The position numbers were made by a program, and so were the translations under genes. Shown here piece after piece: positions 11,577 to 22,200 of a stretch of DNA of 64,000 nt. Source of the DNA: Asparagopsis taxiformis (Eukaryota; Rhodophyta; Florideophyceae; Bonnemaisoniales; Bonnemaisoniaceae). The notes below the pieces were generated by a model that did not search any database, was not told the DNA's origin, and saw nothing but the letters and a program-made list of their open reading frames with translations. Numbering within the stretch: position 1 is the stretch's first letter; the number at the start of each line of letters is the position of its first letter. Location: the NCBI GenBank assembly GCA_030407315.1, contig JALQPE010003128.1, forward strand, positions 1 through 64,000. Direction: 5' to 3'.

Positions 11577-14500
11577 TTACTTGTGTAGCCCGCAAAGCCC
11601 CACGAACTTCTGGAACAAGACACGCCCCAACGGCTTTGTCAACATGTCCGCTGGCATCTCTGTAGTTGGCTCATATTTCAGGGACACCTTTTTCTGCTGT
11701 ATTGCATCCCGGACGAAGTGGTACGCAATGTCAATGTGCTTGTTCCTGCGGTTCATAGACTCGTTATGAGCTAGTGCGATCGTCGACTTGTTATCTGTGT
11801 GCAACAATATGCTGCGAACACTTTTCTTTCCTTGCATGTCTGCGAAGAGACGGCCGAGCCATATAGCCTCCTTGGTACACATGCACAGCGATATATACTC
11901 GGATTCACAAGTAGAGGCCGCAACCACGGTCTGCTTGCGGGAGGACCAACTCACTGCACCTCCTCCCATCAGGAAGACGAATCCGCTTGTTGACTTCCTG
12001 TCCGTCAAGTCTCCACCCCAATCGGAGTCACTATGCCCTACTAGGGATAAGTCACCCTTGCCTTTGTACTCTATGCACATGGAGATTGTACCAGCTAAGT
12101 AGCGAAGTACTCGCTTCACTGCCTGCCAGTGTATCTCCTGCGGATCTTGACAGAATTGGGAAAGTCGACCTACACAGTAGGCCAGATCGGGGCGAGTTGC
12201 TATCATCAGATACATGAGGCTTCCGATGGCCTGTCTGTACGGAGCCTCAGTCAGTGGAGACTCGTTAGTTGAGTAGGCATCTAGACGTGGCGTGTCGGAA
12301 CGAGATAACTCCATGGGAGTCGGAACAGGTCGCGAATCTGCCATACCAAGGCGTTCTAGTATTGCACGGGCATACTTGCTTTGTCCAATTCTCAAAATAC
12401 GATTTGCCCGATCGCGAGAAATCTCAAGTCCGAGACACAGACGAGCTTCCCCGAGGTCCTTCATTTCGAAGCGTTTGTTCAACTCCCCCTTGATCCATGT
12501 AATGGAAGAGGTACAGTTTCCTGCAATGAGCAGATCATCAACATATAGCGCGATGATCATTTGCTTGTTGCCTTCATACTTGACATACATGCAGGGGTCG
12601 TTCGGGCTGCTGAAGAACTTCAAGAAGTCGATCAAGAACGAGTCAATCTTAGCGTGCCACTGCCTCGGAGACTGCTTCAGACCATACAGTGCTTTGTTCA
12701 ACTTGCATACATGGTCCTTCTTTTCATCGTGACAGCCATCTGGCTGTTCCATGTATATGTCTTCATCTACTTCACCATTCAAGAATGCAGTCACGACATC
12801 CATTTGGTGCAATTCGAGATTCAAATGAGCCACAGTACTCAGAAGAAGTCGGACAGATGTGAGCTTCACTACTGGGGCGAATGTCTCGCCGTAGTCAACT
12901 CCTTGGATCTGTTGAAATCCTCGGGCCACCAGGCGAGCTTTTGGCTGATGAGTCACGTCCCCATGGTCGTTCAACACGTCTTTGACTTTGAAGACCCACC
13001 TTGAGGTGAGGATATTCGATGCTTCGCTACGGGGAACAAGAGACCAAGTGTTGTTCTTGTATTGGGAATGGATCTCGTTTTCTATCCCGATCTTCCAGAA
13101 CTCGACATCTGGACCTGACATGGCGTCACGGTATGTTAGAGGAACCTCAGCTGATATCCCTTCAGCGATGGGAGAGCAGTCTAGCGTAAGGTACGCTTTC
13201 CACCAGGACCCCGTTTGTTTGCGGGGTCGAGAGGATCTCCGGGGTCCAATCGGTGCCGGCTCGGTGTTCTGCACTTCTTCATTGTTACTCGTATCTTCAT
13301 CTCGTTGAATATCATTTTCCATATCGTTTGATGGCCCGATCGACATGGTTTCATTTGCCCCACCTGTATTTACCGGCGCTGCGCCTCGGTCCCAAGGTTG
13401 CTCGGACTCGGCTCGAATGTCTTCTGTTTCGACCACCTGGTATGTTGTGGAAGAAGAAGCGGGAACATCTCGGGAATCGTAATGGATTGTCTCCTGTGCG
13501 GTTCGGCCAATGTCTTTATATCCTTTCGATTCTTCGAAAACCACGTCTCGAGAGATTATTATTTTGCACTCCTCGGTATCCCACAGTTTGTACGCCTTGC
13601 TAGCTTGTGAATACCCGATCATCATTGCGCGCTTACTCCGGGAGTCCACTTTCTGAATATCGGTGTTCAGAACATACCAACAGATACACCGAAACACGCG
13701 GAGATGTTTCACATTCGGGGCTCGACCTTTCCAAATGTGGTGTGGTGTGATGTTCGCAGGTAGAGATCGTGAAGTAACTCTGTTTCGAATATACACAGCT
13801 GTGTTCAATGCTTCTGCCCAAAACGAGTTATCAACATTTCGATGGGCTAGCATCGAACGTACAAGTTCTAGGAGAGTTCGATTCATTCGCTCTGCAACAC
13901 CATTTTGCTGAGGTGTGTATGCGGTACTGAACTCGTGATGCGTACCTTTGTCCTGGAGGTGAGCGGAAAAGTCCGAAGAAATGTACTCTCCCCCTCGATC
14001 ACTGCGCAGGACTCGGATACGGCACCCTGTTTTGGTCTCGGCCATGCTCTCGAATATTTTATAGTATTTGAACACTTCGGATTTATGTTTCATGGTGTAG
14101 ATGGTGACCCACTTAGAGTGGTCATCAATGAAAGTCACGAAATACCTTGAACCTCCTAGTGACTCAACTTCCAAAGGACCGCAAACTTCGGAGTGGACTA
14201 GACCGAGGAGATGTTTTGCACGCCCACTTTCTCGGAGTTTGGGTATGGGTGTTCGACGGGCTTTGCCATTGACACAGGATGCGCAAGTGTCGTCACTCGA
14301 CGTTCCCTTGACATCCATCCCGTCGACCACTTTATTGCGTACCATGGCCTGCAGTCCCTTGAAGTGTACGTGAGCCATCCTCTCGTGCCACCTATGCAGG
14401 GTGACAACGTTTGCTTTTTCCGGACTTGCCATAGAGGGCGTATCAAGCACATAGAGAGAATTGTGCTGTGTGGCAGTTGCAATGGTGCTCCCGTCTTTTG

Positions 14501-15737
14501 AGATGATGCCGAGGTTATTTTTGAAGGTAGTAGTTATCCCAAGGGCATCCATTTTGCTCACAGATATTAGAGAGTACTCAAAATTGGGAACATGAAGGAC
14601 ATTCTTTTGCATGCACTTCCTGGTGCGTCCTTCACATAGGAGGTCTATTAATACATCTCCGGATCCCACGACAGTGGCGCAAGCCTTGTTTCCCATTTCA
14701 ACGTTGGCTCTCCTCTCGGGTGTGTAAGTAGTGAATGCAGTTCGGTCAAAAGTTAAATGTGATGTACACCCGGAATCCACAATCCAGGTGTCTGCACGAC
14801 GAGGGGAGCTTTTATTGTGTGCATGTGACATGAGACAAACGTACTCATCATCCTCTTGAATGTTCGGTTGCGGAATGTTGACCTCGCCAGCCAGAACCGT
14901 TGGCCTCGAAGATTGTGACACTGATCCTTGGTGAGGACCGGGTCTCGGGCGATTGCTGGAGCGAGGGAACGAGGGTGGAGGATTACGACGCCAGCTTGGA
15001 TTCTTCCTCCAACAGTGAGATACTGTGTGTCCATCTCGACCGCAATGGGTGCATTTCCGAGTATTGAAAGAGTTTTCGCCAGACCTCCGATATCCTGCAG
15101 CTGAGTCGTGGTCCACGTTCAAGAGAGCTGATGAGTCTGTCTTGTTTCTGTTTCCGGCTCCGCGCATCGATGCTCTTTGCTCCTCTTGGAGTAGGCGGCT
15201 CTTCACGAAGTCCAGCGTAAACATGCGATCTTCGGTACCCAGCGCATCGAGAGCTACAATGAGGTTTTCGAATCTCGGTGGGAGCCCGTTGAGGACGGTC
15301 ATGGCCATCTCTCCATCGTTTATGGCCACGTCCATTGACTTCAGTGTTGAGGCTAGCTGCCGAACGCGGTTAATGAAAGACAGGACTTGTTCACTCTCAC
15401 CCATACTGGCGGTGTAGAAGCGACGTCTAGCAGCCAGACGGTTGAGAAGAGTGTGTCTCTCAAAGACATTCATAATGGTTTGCCACATCTCCTTGGCGCT
15501 TGTGACCTCTCGGACGTGGTCGAGATGCTGGTCGGATAGCGACAGTCCAATGATAGCTTTCGCTTTCCTGTCACCCCGGATCCAAACCTTTCGTTCGTCA
15601 TCGTCAGCAGGGGGATCGTCTTCAATGTACTGATCCAGGTCCCGGAGGGAAAGGAGCAACTGTATCTTCTGCTTCCAAGCATGGAAGTTACTATCGGTTA
15701 ACTTCTCAATTTTTGTTGAGCCGAAGGAGTCATCCAT
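11577..15737 (-). CDS. Copia gag-pol polyprotein, element A
   Basis: A 1386-residue ORF without frameshift. In order: gag (UBN2-like, LTDSNFHAWKQK near residue 14), CCHC zinc knuckle CTHCGRDGHTVSHC (~228), aspartic protease WIVDSGCTSH (~317), integrase with its HHCC region (~447), catalytic DDH, D near DRGGE (~582) and E in GVAERMN (~610), reverse transcriptase with YVDDL (~1064), and RNase H starting HSDSDWGG (~1236). The order protease-integrase-RT-RNase H is diagnostic of Ty1/copia. Gag and Pol share one frame, so no recoding is needed between them. The ATG lies 43 nt after the stop of the zinc-finger ORF. All key catalytic residues that I can check are present, so the element may be active. 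Confidence 0.96.
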   Translation of the reverse strand: MDDSFGSTKIEKLTDSNFHAWKQKIQLLLSLRDLDQYIEDDPPADDDERKVWIRGDRKAKAIIGLSLSDQHLDHVREVTSAKEMWQTIMNVFERHTLLNRLAARRRFYTASMGESEQVLSFINRVRQLASTLKSMDVAINDGEMAMTVLNGLPPRFENLIVALDALGTEDRMFTLDFVKSRLLQEEQRASMRGAGNRNKTDSSALLNVDHDSAAGYRRSGENSFNTRKCTHCGRDGHTVSHCWRKNPSWRRNPPPSFPRSSNRPRPGPHQGSVSQSSRPTVLAGEVNIPQPNIQEDDEYVCLMSHAHNKSSPRRADTWIVDSGCTSHLTFDRTAFTTYTPERRANVEMGNKACATVVGSGDVLIDLLCEGRTRKCMQKNVLHVPNFEYSLISVSKMDALGITTTFKNNLGIISKDGSTIATATQHNSLYVLDTPSMASPEKANVVTLHRWHERMAHVHFKGLQAMVRNKVVDGMDVKGTSSDDTCASCVNGKARRTPIPKLRESGRAKHLLGLVHSEVCGPLEVESLGGSRYFVTFIDDHSKWVTIYTMKHKSEVFKYYKIFESMAETKTGCRIRVLRSDRGGEYISSDFSAHLQDKGTHHEFSTAYTPQQNGVAERMNRTLLELVRSMLAHRNVDNSFWAEALNTAVYIRNRVTSRSLPANITPHHIWKGRAPNVKHLRVFRCICWYVLNTDIQKVDSRSKRAMMIGYSQASKAYKLWDTEECKIIISRDVVFEESKGYKDIGRTAQETIHYDSRDVPASSSTTYQVVETEDIRAESEQPWDRGAAPVNTGGANETMSIGPSNDMENDIQRDEDTSNNEEVQNTEPAPIGPRRSSRPRKQTGSWWKAYLTLDCSPIAEGISAEVPLTYRDAMSGPDVEFWKIGIENEIHSQYKNNTWSLVPRSEASNILTSRWVFKVKDVLNDHGDVTHQPKARLVARGFQQIQGVDYGETFAPVVKLTSVRLLLSTVAHLNLELHQMDVVTAFLNGEVDEDIYMEQPDGCHDEKKDHVCKLNKALYGLKQSPRQWHAKIDSFLIDFLKFFSSPNDPCMYVKYEGNKQMIIALYVDDLLIAGNCTSSITWIKGELNKRFEMKDLGEARLCLGLEISRDRANRILRIGQSKYARAILERLGMADSRPVPTPMELSRSDTPRLDAYSTNESPLTEAPYRQAIGSLMYLMIATRPDLAYCVGRLSQFCQDPQEIHWQAVKRVLRYLAGTISMCIEYKGKGDLSLVGHSDSDWGGDLTDRKSTSGFVFLMGGGAVSWSSRKQTVVAASTCESEYISLCMCTKEAIWLGRLFADMQGKKSVRSILLHTDNKSTIALAHNESMNRRNKHIDIAYHFVRDAIQQKKVSLKYEPTTEMPADMLTKPLGRVLFQKFVGLCGLHK

Positions 15738-15780
15738 TGCGAAAGGGAGAGAGAGTAGTTTTTATGAGGACAAGAAGGTG

Positions 15781-16473
15781 CTAATTATCTGAATTTGACC
15801 TGAGTACAACCTTGAGATGTGCAGCACCGTTGCGGTGGCGACTTAAGTGTTCGTGAGACTCGAAGGTTCTATTGCAGATGTTACAGTGAGGGGTGCACTT
15901 CTTATTCTCTACTCTAATACGATGTCCTTTGGACTTAGTATGGTCGTAAAATACCTTGGCACTATTGCAACTGATCTGGCAGACCTTACAAAAACGTTTA
16001 TGGCGTGGAACGTTCTTTTTCTTTTGTTTGGCCTTGTGGTCCTTTTTGGCCTGTTTGTCCGCTAGGACCGCGCCTTTTTTGTTGGAGAGGCGATGCACTT
16101 TCGGTGCCGACGGTGGTTTCGGCAGAGGAAGCCGAGGGATGCGATAAGGAGTTGCCGGTGCTGGCGCAGAACGAAGCCCAGTCTGGAAAGGTATTGGGAG
16201 TTTTGCTATACTGTCGGGCTCTTCGACAGTAACTTTGTAAGTATTATAATCTTCCGTAACAGCAGTGCTTGCTGTCGCACCGCACCTATAAGGTACAAGT
16301 GCGTTGTCTAGAACTAACACAACCCAAAAAAAAAATATTGGTACACACGAGTATAAGAGATCGTCAGTAACAGGTTAAGGAATTAATGTTCAACAGAACC
16401 ACCAAAACGTGCAAAGAGAATCTCTTAGTTGTGAAGGCAATAGACACTCAGAAGTTCAGAACTTACTAGTCAT
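15781..16473 (-). CDS. Spliced accessory two-zinc-finger protein, element A
   Basis: Exon 1 contributes only ATGACTA (16473-16467). A GTAAGT donor follows at 16466 and the acceptor TTAG ends at 16314, giving a 153-nt intron with TTACTGAC as possible branch point and a long T tract. The joined ORF is 179 residues: a low-complexity N-terminus, a basic linker rich in lysine (~95-110), then two U1/matrin-like C2H2 fingers, CKVCQISCNSAKVFYDH...H and CNICNRTFESHEHLSRH...H. Such fingers usually bind double-stranded RNA or RNA-protein complexes; the role here is unknown. The ORF lies between the 5' LTR and gag-pol, and elements B and C have equivalents. The intron is inferred from sequence; without it the frame has no ATG at this place. 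Confidence 0.75.
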
Positions 16474-16569
16474 CACCGTTTCCAAGATCTACTCCCTCAG
16501 AGATTCCACAAAGCTGTCAAAGCTGTTCAAAAGTGCCTCAGGGTAAAAAAAAGAAGGGTTAGCGTAGGG

Positions 16570-16583
16570 CTGGGCCCATAACC
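16570..16583 (-). promoter_or_regulatory. Primer-binding site, element A
   Basis: GGTTATGGGCCCAG on the minus strand directly after the 5' LTR. Its complement CTGGGCCCATAACC equals the anticodon stem-loop of eukaryotic initiator tRNA-Met. Drosophila copia is known to prime from a half tRNA of this kind. Confidence 0.85.
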
Positions 16584-17049
16584 TCTTAGAGGTGGTTGAT
16601 TTTACTGAGATGAGAGAGGGAAAGTAGTTGAAGTGTTGGATGACTAAATTCTCTAGCTGCTGGTCTGTGATAGTCCCTTTTATAGGGAACTCGGTGTGTG
16701 GGATTTCTTCCTCAACGGCTCTCTGCCTGTACTCAGATCAGATCTGCAGCGGCGGCGGCGGTGAGCGATTAGATCAAGTTTCCAGAAATATATTCCAGAA
16801 TTTCTGAAAACCACACGTGGAAATGGTGCAAATGCAAAAATTGCAAAATATGATTTCACACAACGGGCCTCGAACTCACGACGCTTCGCACCTCAGACTG
16901 CGTTCTTGACCACTAGACCACACCAGCCGATTTGCTCCTGGCTCTTTCCGATGAGGCACAGTATATGAATCCACAATCATTCCAGAAAACTGTCCAACTG
17001 GTCCACTATCACCAACCAACTAAACAATCATGTGATCGAATCTACAACA
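16584..17049 (-). repeat. 5' LTR of element A
   Basis: 466 bp, with about four mismatches to the 3' LTR (near 16671, 16731, 16748 and 16841). It contains a TATAAAAG-like box on the minus strand near 16678 and the tRNA-like box A/B module. Its right end CTACAACA borders GAAAG. Confidence 0.93.
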
Positions 17050-17325
17050 GAAAGTGTCGAGTAGGAGACGTCAGTCTGGTAGCGAGGTGTGGTATGTACA
17101 GGACGTGGGTGGTGGCAAAGGAAAGAATACGCACCATCCACCACTAAATTATGAAAAATAACCGTTACGTAGCACTGGGAAGCATTATTATTATGTAGAG
17201 TAGAACAGGATGGATGCATCCACTGGAATGATATTTGCTACAACACTGCGGTACTAAGCGTGACATCCTTCTTTCAAAGCACTTCTCCACTTCTCCTTTT
17301 AGCAAACTCCAATTGCAAGTTCAAC
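17050..17325 (+). other. Interval between element A and the coiled-coil gene
   Basis: Starts with a short open frame ending at 17147 that may be the tail of the gene cut at 11084. The rest is AT-rich upstream sequence of the gene starting at 17326. Confidence 0.4.
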
Positions 17326-17391
17326 ATGAATCCCGAAACCTCCGTAAGCATCGCCGCATTTTCCGAAATAACGCGTGAGGGCTTTTCGAAC

Positions 17392-17879
17392 TGTTGACTC
17401 ACTGAGAATGGGCCTGGTAGGCCTAATTCCGTGAGAAAACTTTGACCCTCGATTTCTCTATGAAGGAGTGGTCTGAGCGCTCTGAAACCTATCTCATCGT
17501 ATTCAGCGTGCCCGAATTAGTCGGGTAGCAACTTCTCCGGGGCTCCTACGACACTCCATTACGGAGTAACTGGCCTCTGAAGTTTCAATTTGTTTGTCAT
17601 ACTTTCAATTAGTAATTAGAAATGCCAAGATGGGTTGCCATCATGGCACAGGGAAAATGTTATGATAAGTTTACACGTGTGGATGATATGATAGAGAAGC
17701 CCACGTGTACCAGATTGGCAGCGGGTGCTTGCTAGGACAGACTGTCAGTGACAGTCTGTCTGGAGCAGCCTTGAACAGGCTGTACTTAGCACCGCCGGCG
17801 CACCTCGGCGAGAATACAAATTATGTAGTGAGCTCGCAGATTCAATAAACGCTCGGTAAGCGACCAAACTTTATCAACA
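17392..17879 (+). repeat. 5' LTR of element B
   Basis: TGTTGACT...CAACA, 488 bp. It contains a near-perfect palindrome, GACAGACTGTCA and its inverse around a 1-nt centre (about 17736-17760), and AATAAA near the end. Related over much of its length to the LTR of element C. Confidence 0.95.
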
Positions 17880-17893
17880 GGTTATGGGCCCAG
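17880..17893 (+). promoter_or_regulatory. Primer-binding site, element B
   Basis: GGTTATGGGCCCAG directly after the 5' LTR, identical to that of element A and complementary to the anticodon stem-loop of initiator tRNA-Met. Confidence 0.87.
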
Positions 17894-18252
17894 TGCGCTC
17901 GGTCGGGTCGTTTCTTATTCTCTAGCGCTGCGGTGAGTGTCTCTTTCGCGTCGGCGTGTGTCTTACCTTTCTCGCCTTGTTTCTTCTCGTTTTGTCTTCT
18001 TTCCTGCGCGTCCTCCTGCTCCCGTTCTGCGCCTCCGTGCGCTTTCGCTCGCCTGCGCGTCGCGTTCGTCGCGCTCGCCACCCGGCGTCCGTCTCGCCTC
18101 CCCTCGGCGTACCATCGTGTCATCTGACTGTCACAGTGACAACATCTACTGCCATCGTGACACAAAAATTCTGTCATCAAGTGACATCTCTTGGAACACA
18201 TCGGATCTCTCGCTGGAGCTATCTCGCGCCAAATACAAAAATTTCTTCCCGC

Positions 18253-18332
18253 TCTCGCTGGGACTCGAACGCACGACCGCGAGATTCCGCGCTGCACAGC
18301 ACGGCTTAACCGCTGAGCTACTGGCCCACTTA
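18253..18332 (-). other. Degenerate tRNA-like module in the leader of element B
   Basis: On the minus strand, box A TAGCTCAGCGG (18321-18311) and box B GTTCGAGTCCC (18270-18260) are well formed, with a possible anticodon stem CCGTG/CGCGG and a long variable region. T and acceptor stems do not pair well, so it is not called a functional tRNA gene. It is antisense to the element. Confidence 0.55.
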
Positions 18333-18498
18333 AGGCCAACATACTGGAATCGACTGCTCCTAATAAAAGACTTGTCTATACCTTTCTCAACTCGGTTCTG
18401 CTCTTGTAAGTCAGCAACCTTGTCCTGATCGGTATAGCATTAATAAGTCACACAATAATAAACTTCTGCATTGGTTAACCTACTCATTCATCTTCAAA

Positions 18499-19015
18499 AG
18501 TAAGTTATACCTTTCATCTTTCGGTCAATTTCAAGGTTTAGACCTTAGTACTGATCGGTATAACTGCTAACCTCTTCTCTCTCTCTATCTCCATAGTGTC
18601 TAGTAGTGACGAGGATCGCATCGAGCCGAATAACGAGCAGCCAGCTCCGAGGCTTCGACGCGACGGTGAGTCTCTTCGCGACCGTGTTTTCCGAAAGGCG
18701 TATAGCATCGCCGAAAGAAGGGACAATAAGAAGAAATACGCCGCTCACAAGGCTGCAAACCGTTCCAAGTGCTCTCACTGGAACGTATATCTCAATTCCG
18801 CTGAGTCCAGAGCTGCTCATCTCAACGGATCCAGACACAAGAAAACCATCGAGCGCCTCAAGGAGGGTCCTCTAAAAGTTTGCAGGCCCTGTGGTGTCAT
18901 CGTCCGGACTCAGAGTGAGTTCGACAACCATCTTCGCGGCAACCGCCATCGCAGTATTGCGAAGGCCCTGGAAATCACCAAAGCTTCCAAAGCTTCTTCT
19001 TCCTCCGATAAGTAG
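18499..19015 (+). CDS. Spliced accessory two-zinc-finger protein, element B
   Basis: The intron at 18500-18596 (97 nt) has GTAAGT donor, TGCTAAC branch-like motif, pyrimidine tract and TAG acceptor. Exon 1 ends in A (18499) and exon 2 starts TG (18597), so splicing itself makes the ATG. The 139-residue product begins MSSSDEDR, has a basic region with RRDNKKKYAAHK, then two U1/matrin-type fingers. In finger 1 the second cysteine is tryptophan (CSHW; element C has CHHC), which should weaken zinc binding. Finger 2 (CRPC...HLRGNRH) is intact. The tail is serine and lysine rich. The ORF stops 185 nt before the gag ATG. I infer a nucleic-acid-binding accessory factor made from a spliced RNA. Confidence 0.78.
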
Positions 19016-19200
19016 TTTCTCTCTCTCCTCTAGACACTAGAAATCTAGCTGATTTCGTATCGTTAAACCTTGCTTTCTTGTTCTCCATCCACTTCGCTCT
19101 TAGCTAGACAGTCTCTATCCTATAGATCCCAGCTTGGTCCTCGACGACTATCGGTTGTCCACTTGGGAAGGGTCGAACAGATAAGACTTACTGCAGAGCC

Positions 19201-22200
19201 ATGGAGAGTAATACTTCCGGCATCCGCATCGAGAAGCTGGATTATTCAAACTTCCACTCATGGAAGCAGAAGATGGAACTCATCCTTGGCCACCGCGAGG
19301 TGGACGACATGATCAATTGATCCTAATCTTCGCCCTAGACGTCCGACAGACCAAGAAGAGCTCTTAAAATGGCTCCGCAAAGACAAGTCAGCTCGAATGG
19401 CCATCGGAATTACCTTGTCGGATGAAATGCTCAAAAATGTTGCACACACCACGACTGCCTTAGAAATGTGGAAAGAGATCTGCAACGTGCATCAAAGGCA
19501 CACTCTCCTACACAAACTCGCTGCAAGGCGCGACTTTTACACAGCGACTATGAAGCCAGGTGAACAGATGCTCGTATACATCAACCGTGTTCGACAAATG
19601 GCAACGGTACTATCAGCAATGGGCGTCGACATTGATGATAAAGAAATGGCTATGGCTGTTCTCAATGGCCTCCCATCTTCCTTCCAGACGCTGATAACCG
19701 CTCTTGATGCAATTGGAGATGAAGATCCTACCTTCACATTCGACAAAGTTCGCAGTCTCCTCCTTCAGGAAGAACGCAGGGCAGCTATTTTAAAACCGGG
19801 AAGTTCCTCAACAGACACAGCCGCTCTACTTTCCAAGTCTGGAAAACAGTTTGGGAACAACCGGAAGAAGTGTACCCATTGCGGTCGAACAAATCACACC
19901 GAGCCATATTGCTGGCAGAAGTATGGAAGACCATCTCGCTCCCGCTCGAATAATAAACCACGCAGTTCTCCGAACTTGTCTCTGGCGCAGGGGAATATTG
20001 GCTCTATGGCAGCCGTAGCCACTGAGACTGAACCGAGCAATGATGAAGAAAAGGAGTACGTCTGCCTTTTGTCAGCCTGCTCGGATTCAGCTAAGTCGGT
20101 ACAAATCACATCTACATGGTACATCGACTCCGCTGCTACCTCACACATGACCTTCGATCGCTCAATGTTTGTCTCGTACCGTTCCGTGACTCCGTTCCAA
20201 GTGATTCTCGGAGACAAATCCACTTCTGTAGCAGTAGGATGTGGCGATGTCAAACTGTCACTCCTTGTCAATGGGAAGGCAAGAATCTGCATACTCCAGG
20301 ACGTTCTCCACGTCCCCTCCTTCGTATTCTCACTCATATCCGTTAGTACTCTCACGGCTCGAGGAATTGGAGTTCAGTTCACGAACAATGCAGTCCTCTT
20401 AACCCAAAACGGGGAATCAATAGCTGCTGGCCATAGACGCCACGGGCTCTATGCAATTGGCCTCTACATGCCCTCCAGAAATAAACAACAGCCCTTTGAG
20501 TTAGCTTGCATCGCGTCACTGCAGCTGTGGCATGAGCGACTTGGGCATGTTCACAAAAACGGAATCTCTCGTATGGCAAAGACATCAGCGGTCAAAGGAC
20601 TCCGAATCAAACCTGAGCAGTCCCCACCTGAAAATCTATGTGAAGGGTGTGTTACTGGTAAAATGTCTCGTGCTGCTATCCCAAAATTCTCCGAGGCAAG
20701 AGCCTCTGAGCTTCTCCAACTGATCCACACAGATCTGGCAGGGCCAATGGAAATACGTTCGAAAGGGGGAGCTCGATACTTCGTGACCTTCATCGATGAT
20801 AAGTCTCGCTGGCTAACTTTGTATCCGCTCCACCGTAAGTCGGATTGTTTCGATGCATTCCAACGATTTCTGCGCCTCACTGAAACTCAAACAGGATGCA
20901 AACTTCGTCAACTACGCTCAGACGGAGGGGGAGAGTACTTCTCAAACGAATTCAGCTCTTTCCTTGAAGACAAGGGTATCCAACGTCAAACTACCTGTGC
21001 CTACCTACACTCCCCAACAAAACGGAGTTGCGGAACGCATGAATCGCACCCTTAAGGAACATATGCGGGCCATGCTTCTCCACAATTCCACTCCATTGGA
21101 GTTCTGGGCGGAAGCACTTTCTTGTGCTGCCTACATTCGAAATCGTCTCACCAGCCGTGCTCTCCCCGCTGGAACCACTCCGTATGAGCTATGGTATGGG
21201 CGGAAGCCAAACATTGCACACCTGCGAACATTTGGAAGCATTTGTTGGTACAAACTCCCGAACACACATCTCCAAGCGCTCGATTCTCGTGCTGTTCAGG
21301 CTATCATGCTAGGGTATGCAACATCACAGAAGGCATATAAACTGTGGGATCTAACGAATGAGAAAATAGTTGTCTCTCGCGATGTCGTTTTCGAGGAGAC
21401 GAGGTCGAGGAAACTACCGTCACATCTAGACATTAGTGGAGCTGATGTCAGTCTAGAAGATACCTCACAAGACCCAATGAGGGAAAAACCTTATGGAGGA
21501 ACTCCCAGAAATGAATCTTCTTCCTCCCATTCAGGTTCAGATTCGGACCATATTTCACCTCAATCACCTCCGCCAACGCCATCCTACAGTCAAGATGCCT
21601 CGTTACTCAATGCTCCCCGTAAATCGCCTCGCACCCGCAAACCTCCGAGTGAGTGGTGGAAAACCACTGCACTCGTCACTACCGCGCCCGATCCTACTCC
21701 AGAACACCTCCTCACCTTCACTGAGGTGACCAAGGGGGAGGAGAAAGACCTTTGGATCGGTGCCATTCAGTCTGAAATGAATTCCCTTTATACAAACCGC
21801 ACCTGGATTTTGGTCCCTCGCAGTGAAGCTGTCAACCTACTTTCATCCAAATGGGTGTTCAAACGCAAAGATGTTGTCAGTGAAACTGGTGAGCACTCGG
21901 TCAAACATAAAGCTCGCCTGGTAACTCGGGGATTCCAACAGAAGTACGGTGTTGACTATGCTGAAACATATGCACCGGTTGTCAAGTTCTGCACTATTCG
22001 CATGTTCTTCGCTCTGACTGTCCATCACGACCTCCATTGCGACCAAATGGACGTCAAGACAGCTTTCCTCTACGGAGACCTCGAACAAGACATATACATG
22101 GAACAACCGGAGGGTTTTGTCGACCCGAAGTATCCTAATCATGTTTGCAAACTGCAGAAAGCTTTGTATGGACTGAAACAGGCTCCGAGGCAATGGCACG

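Larger units (their letters stand above)
11085..17049 (-). mobile_element. Ty1/copia LTR retrotransposon A, coding-intact
   Basis: A 5.96-kb element on the minus strand with two 466-bp LTRs that differ at about four positions by eye. Order on the minus strand: 5' LTR, primer-binding site, spliced zinc-finger ORF, single gag-pol ORF, purine tract, 3' LTR. Flanking bases (GATTC left, GAAAG right) do not match, so no 5-bp target-site duplication is visible. This may reflect recombination between copies. A fragment of the same family is at 36131-36967. Confidence 0.95.

Noticed and set aside
17050..17147. Joining this short frame to the gene at 10228 as one protein
   Set aside because: The flanks of element A share no target-site duplication, so contiguity before insertion is not shown.
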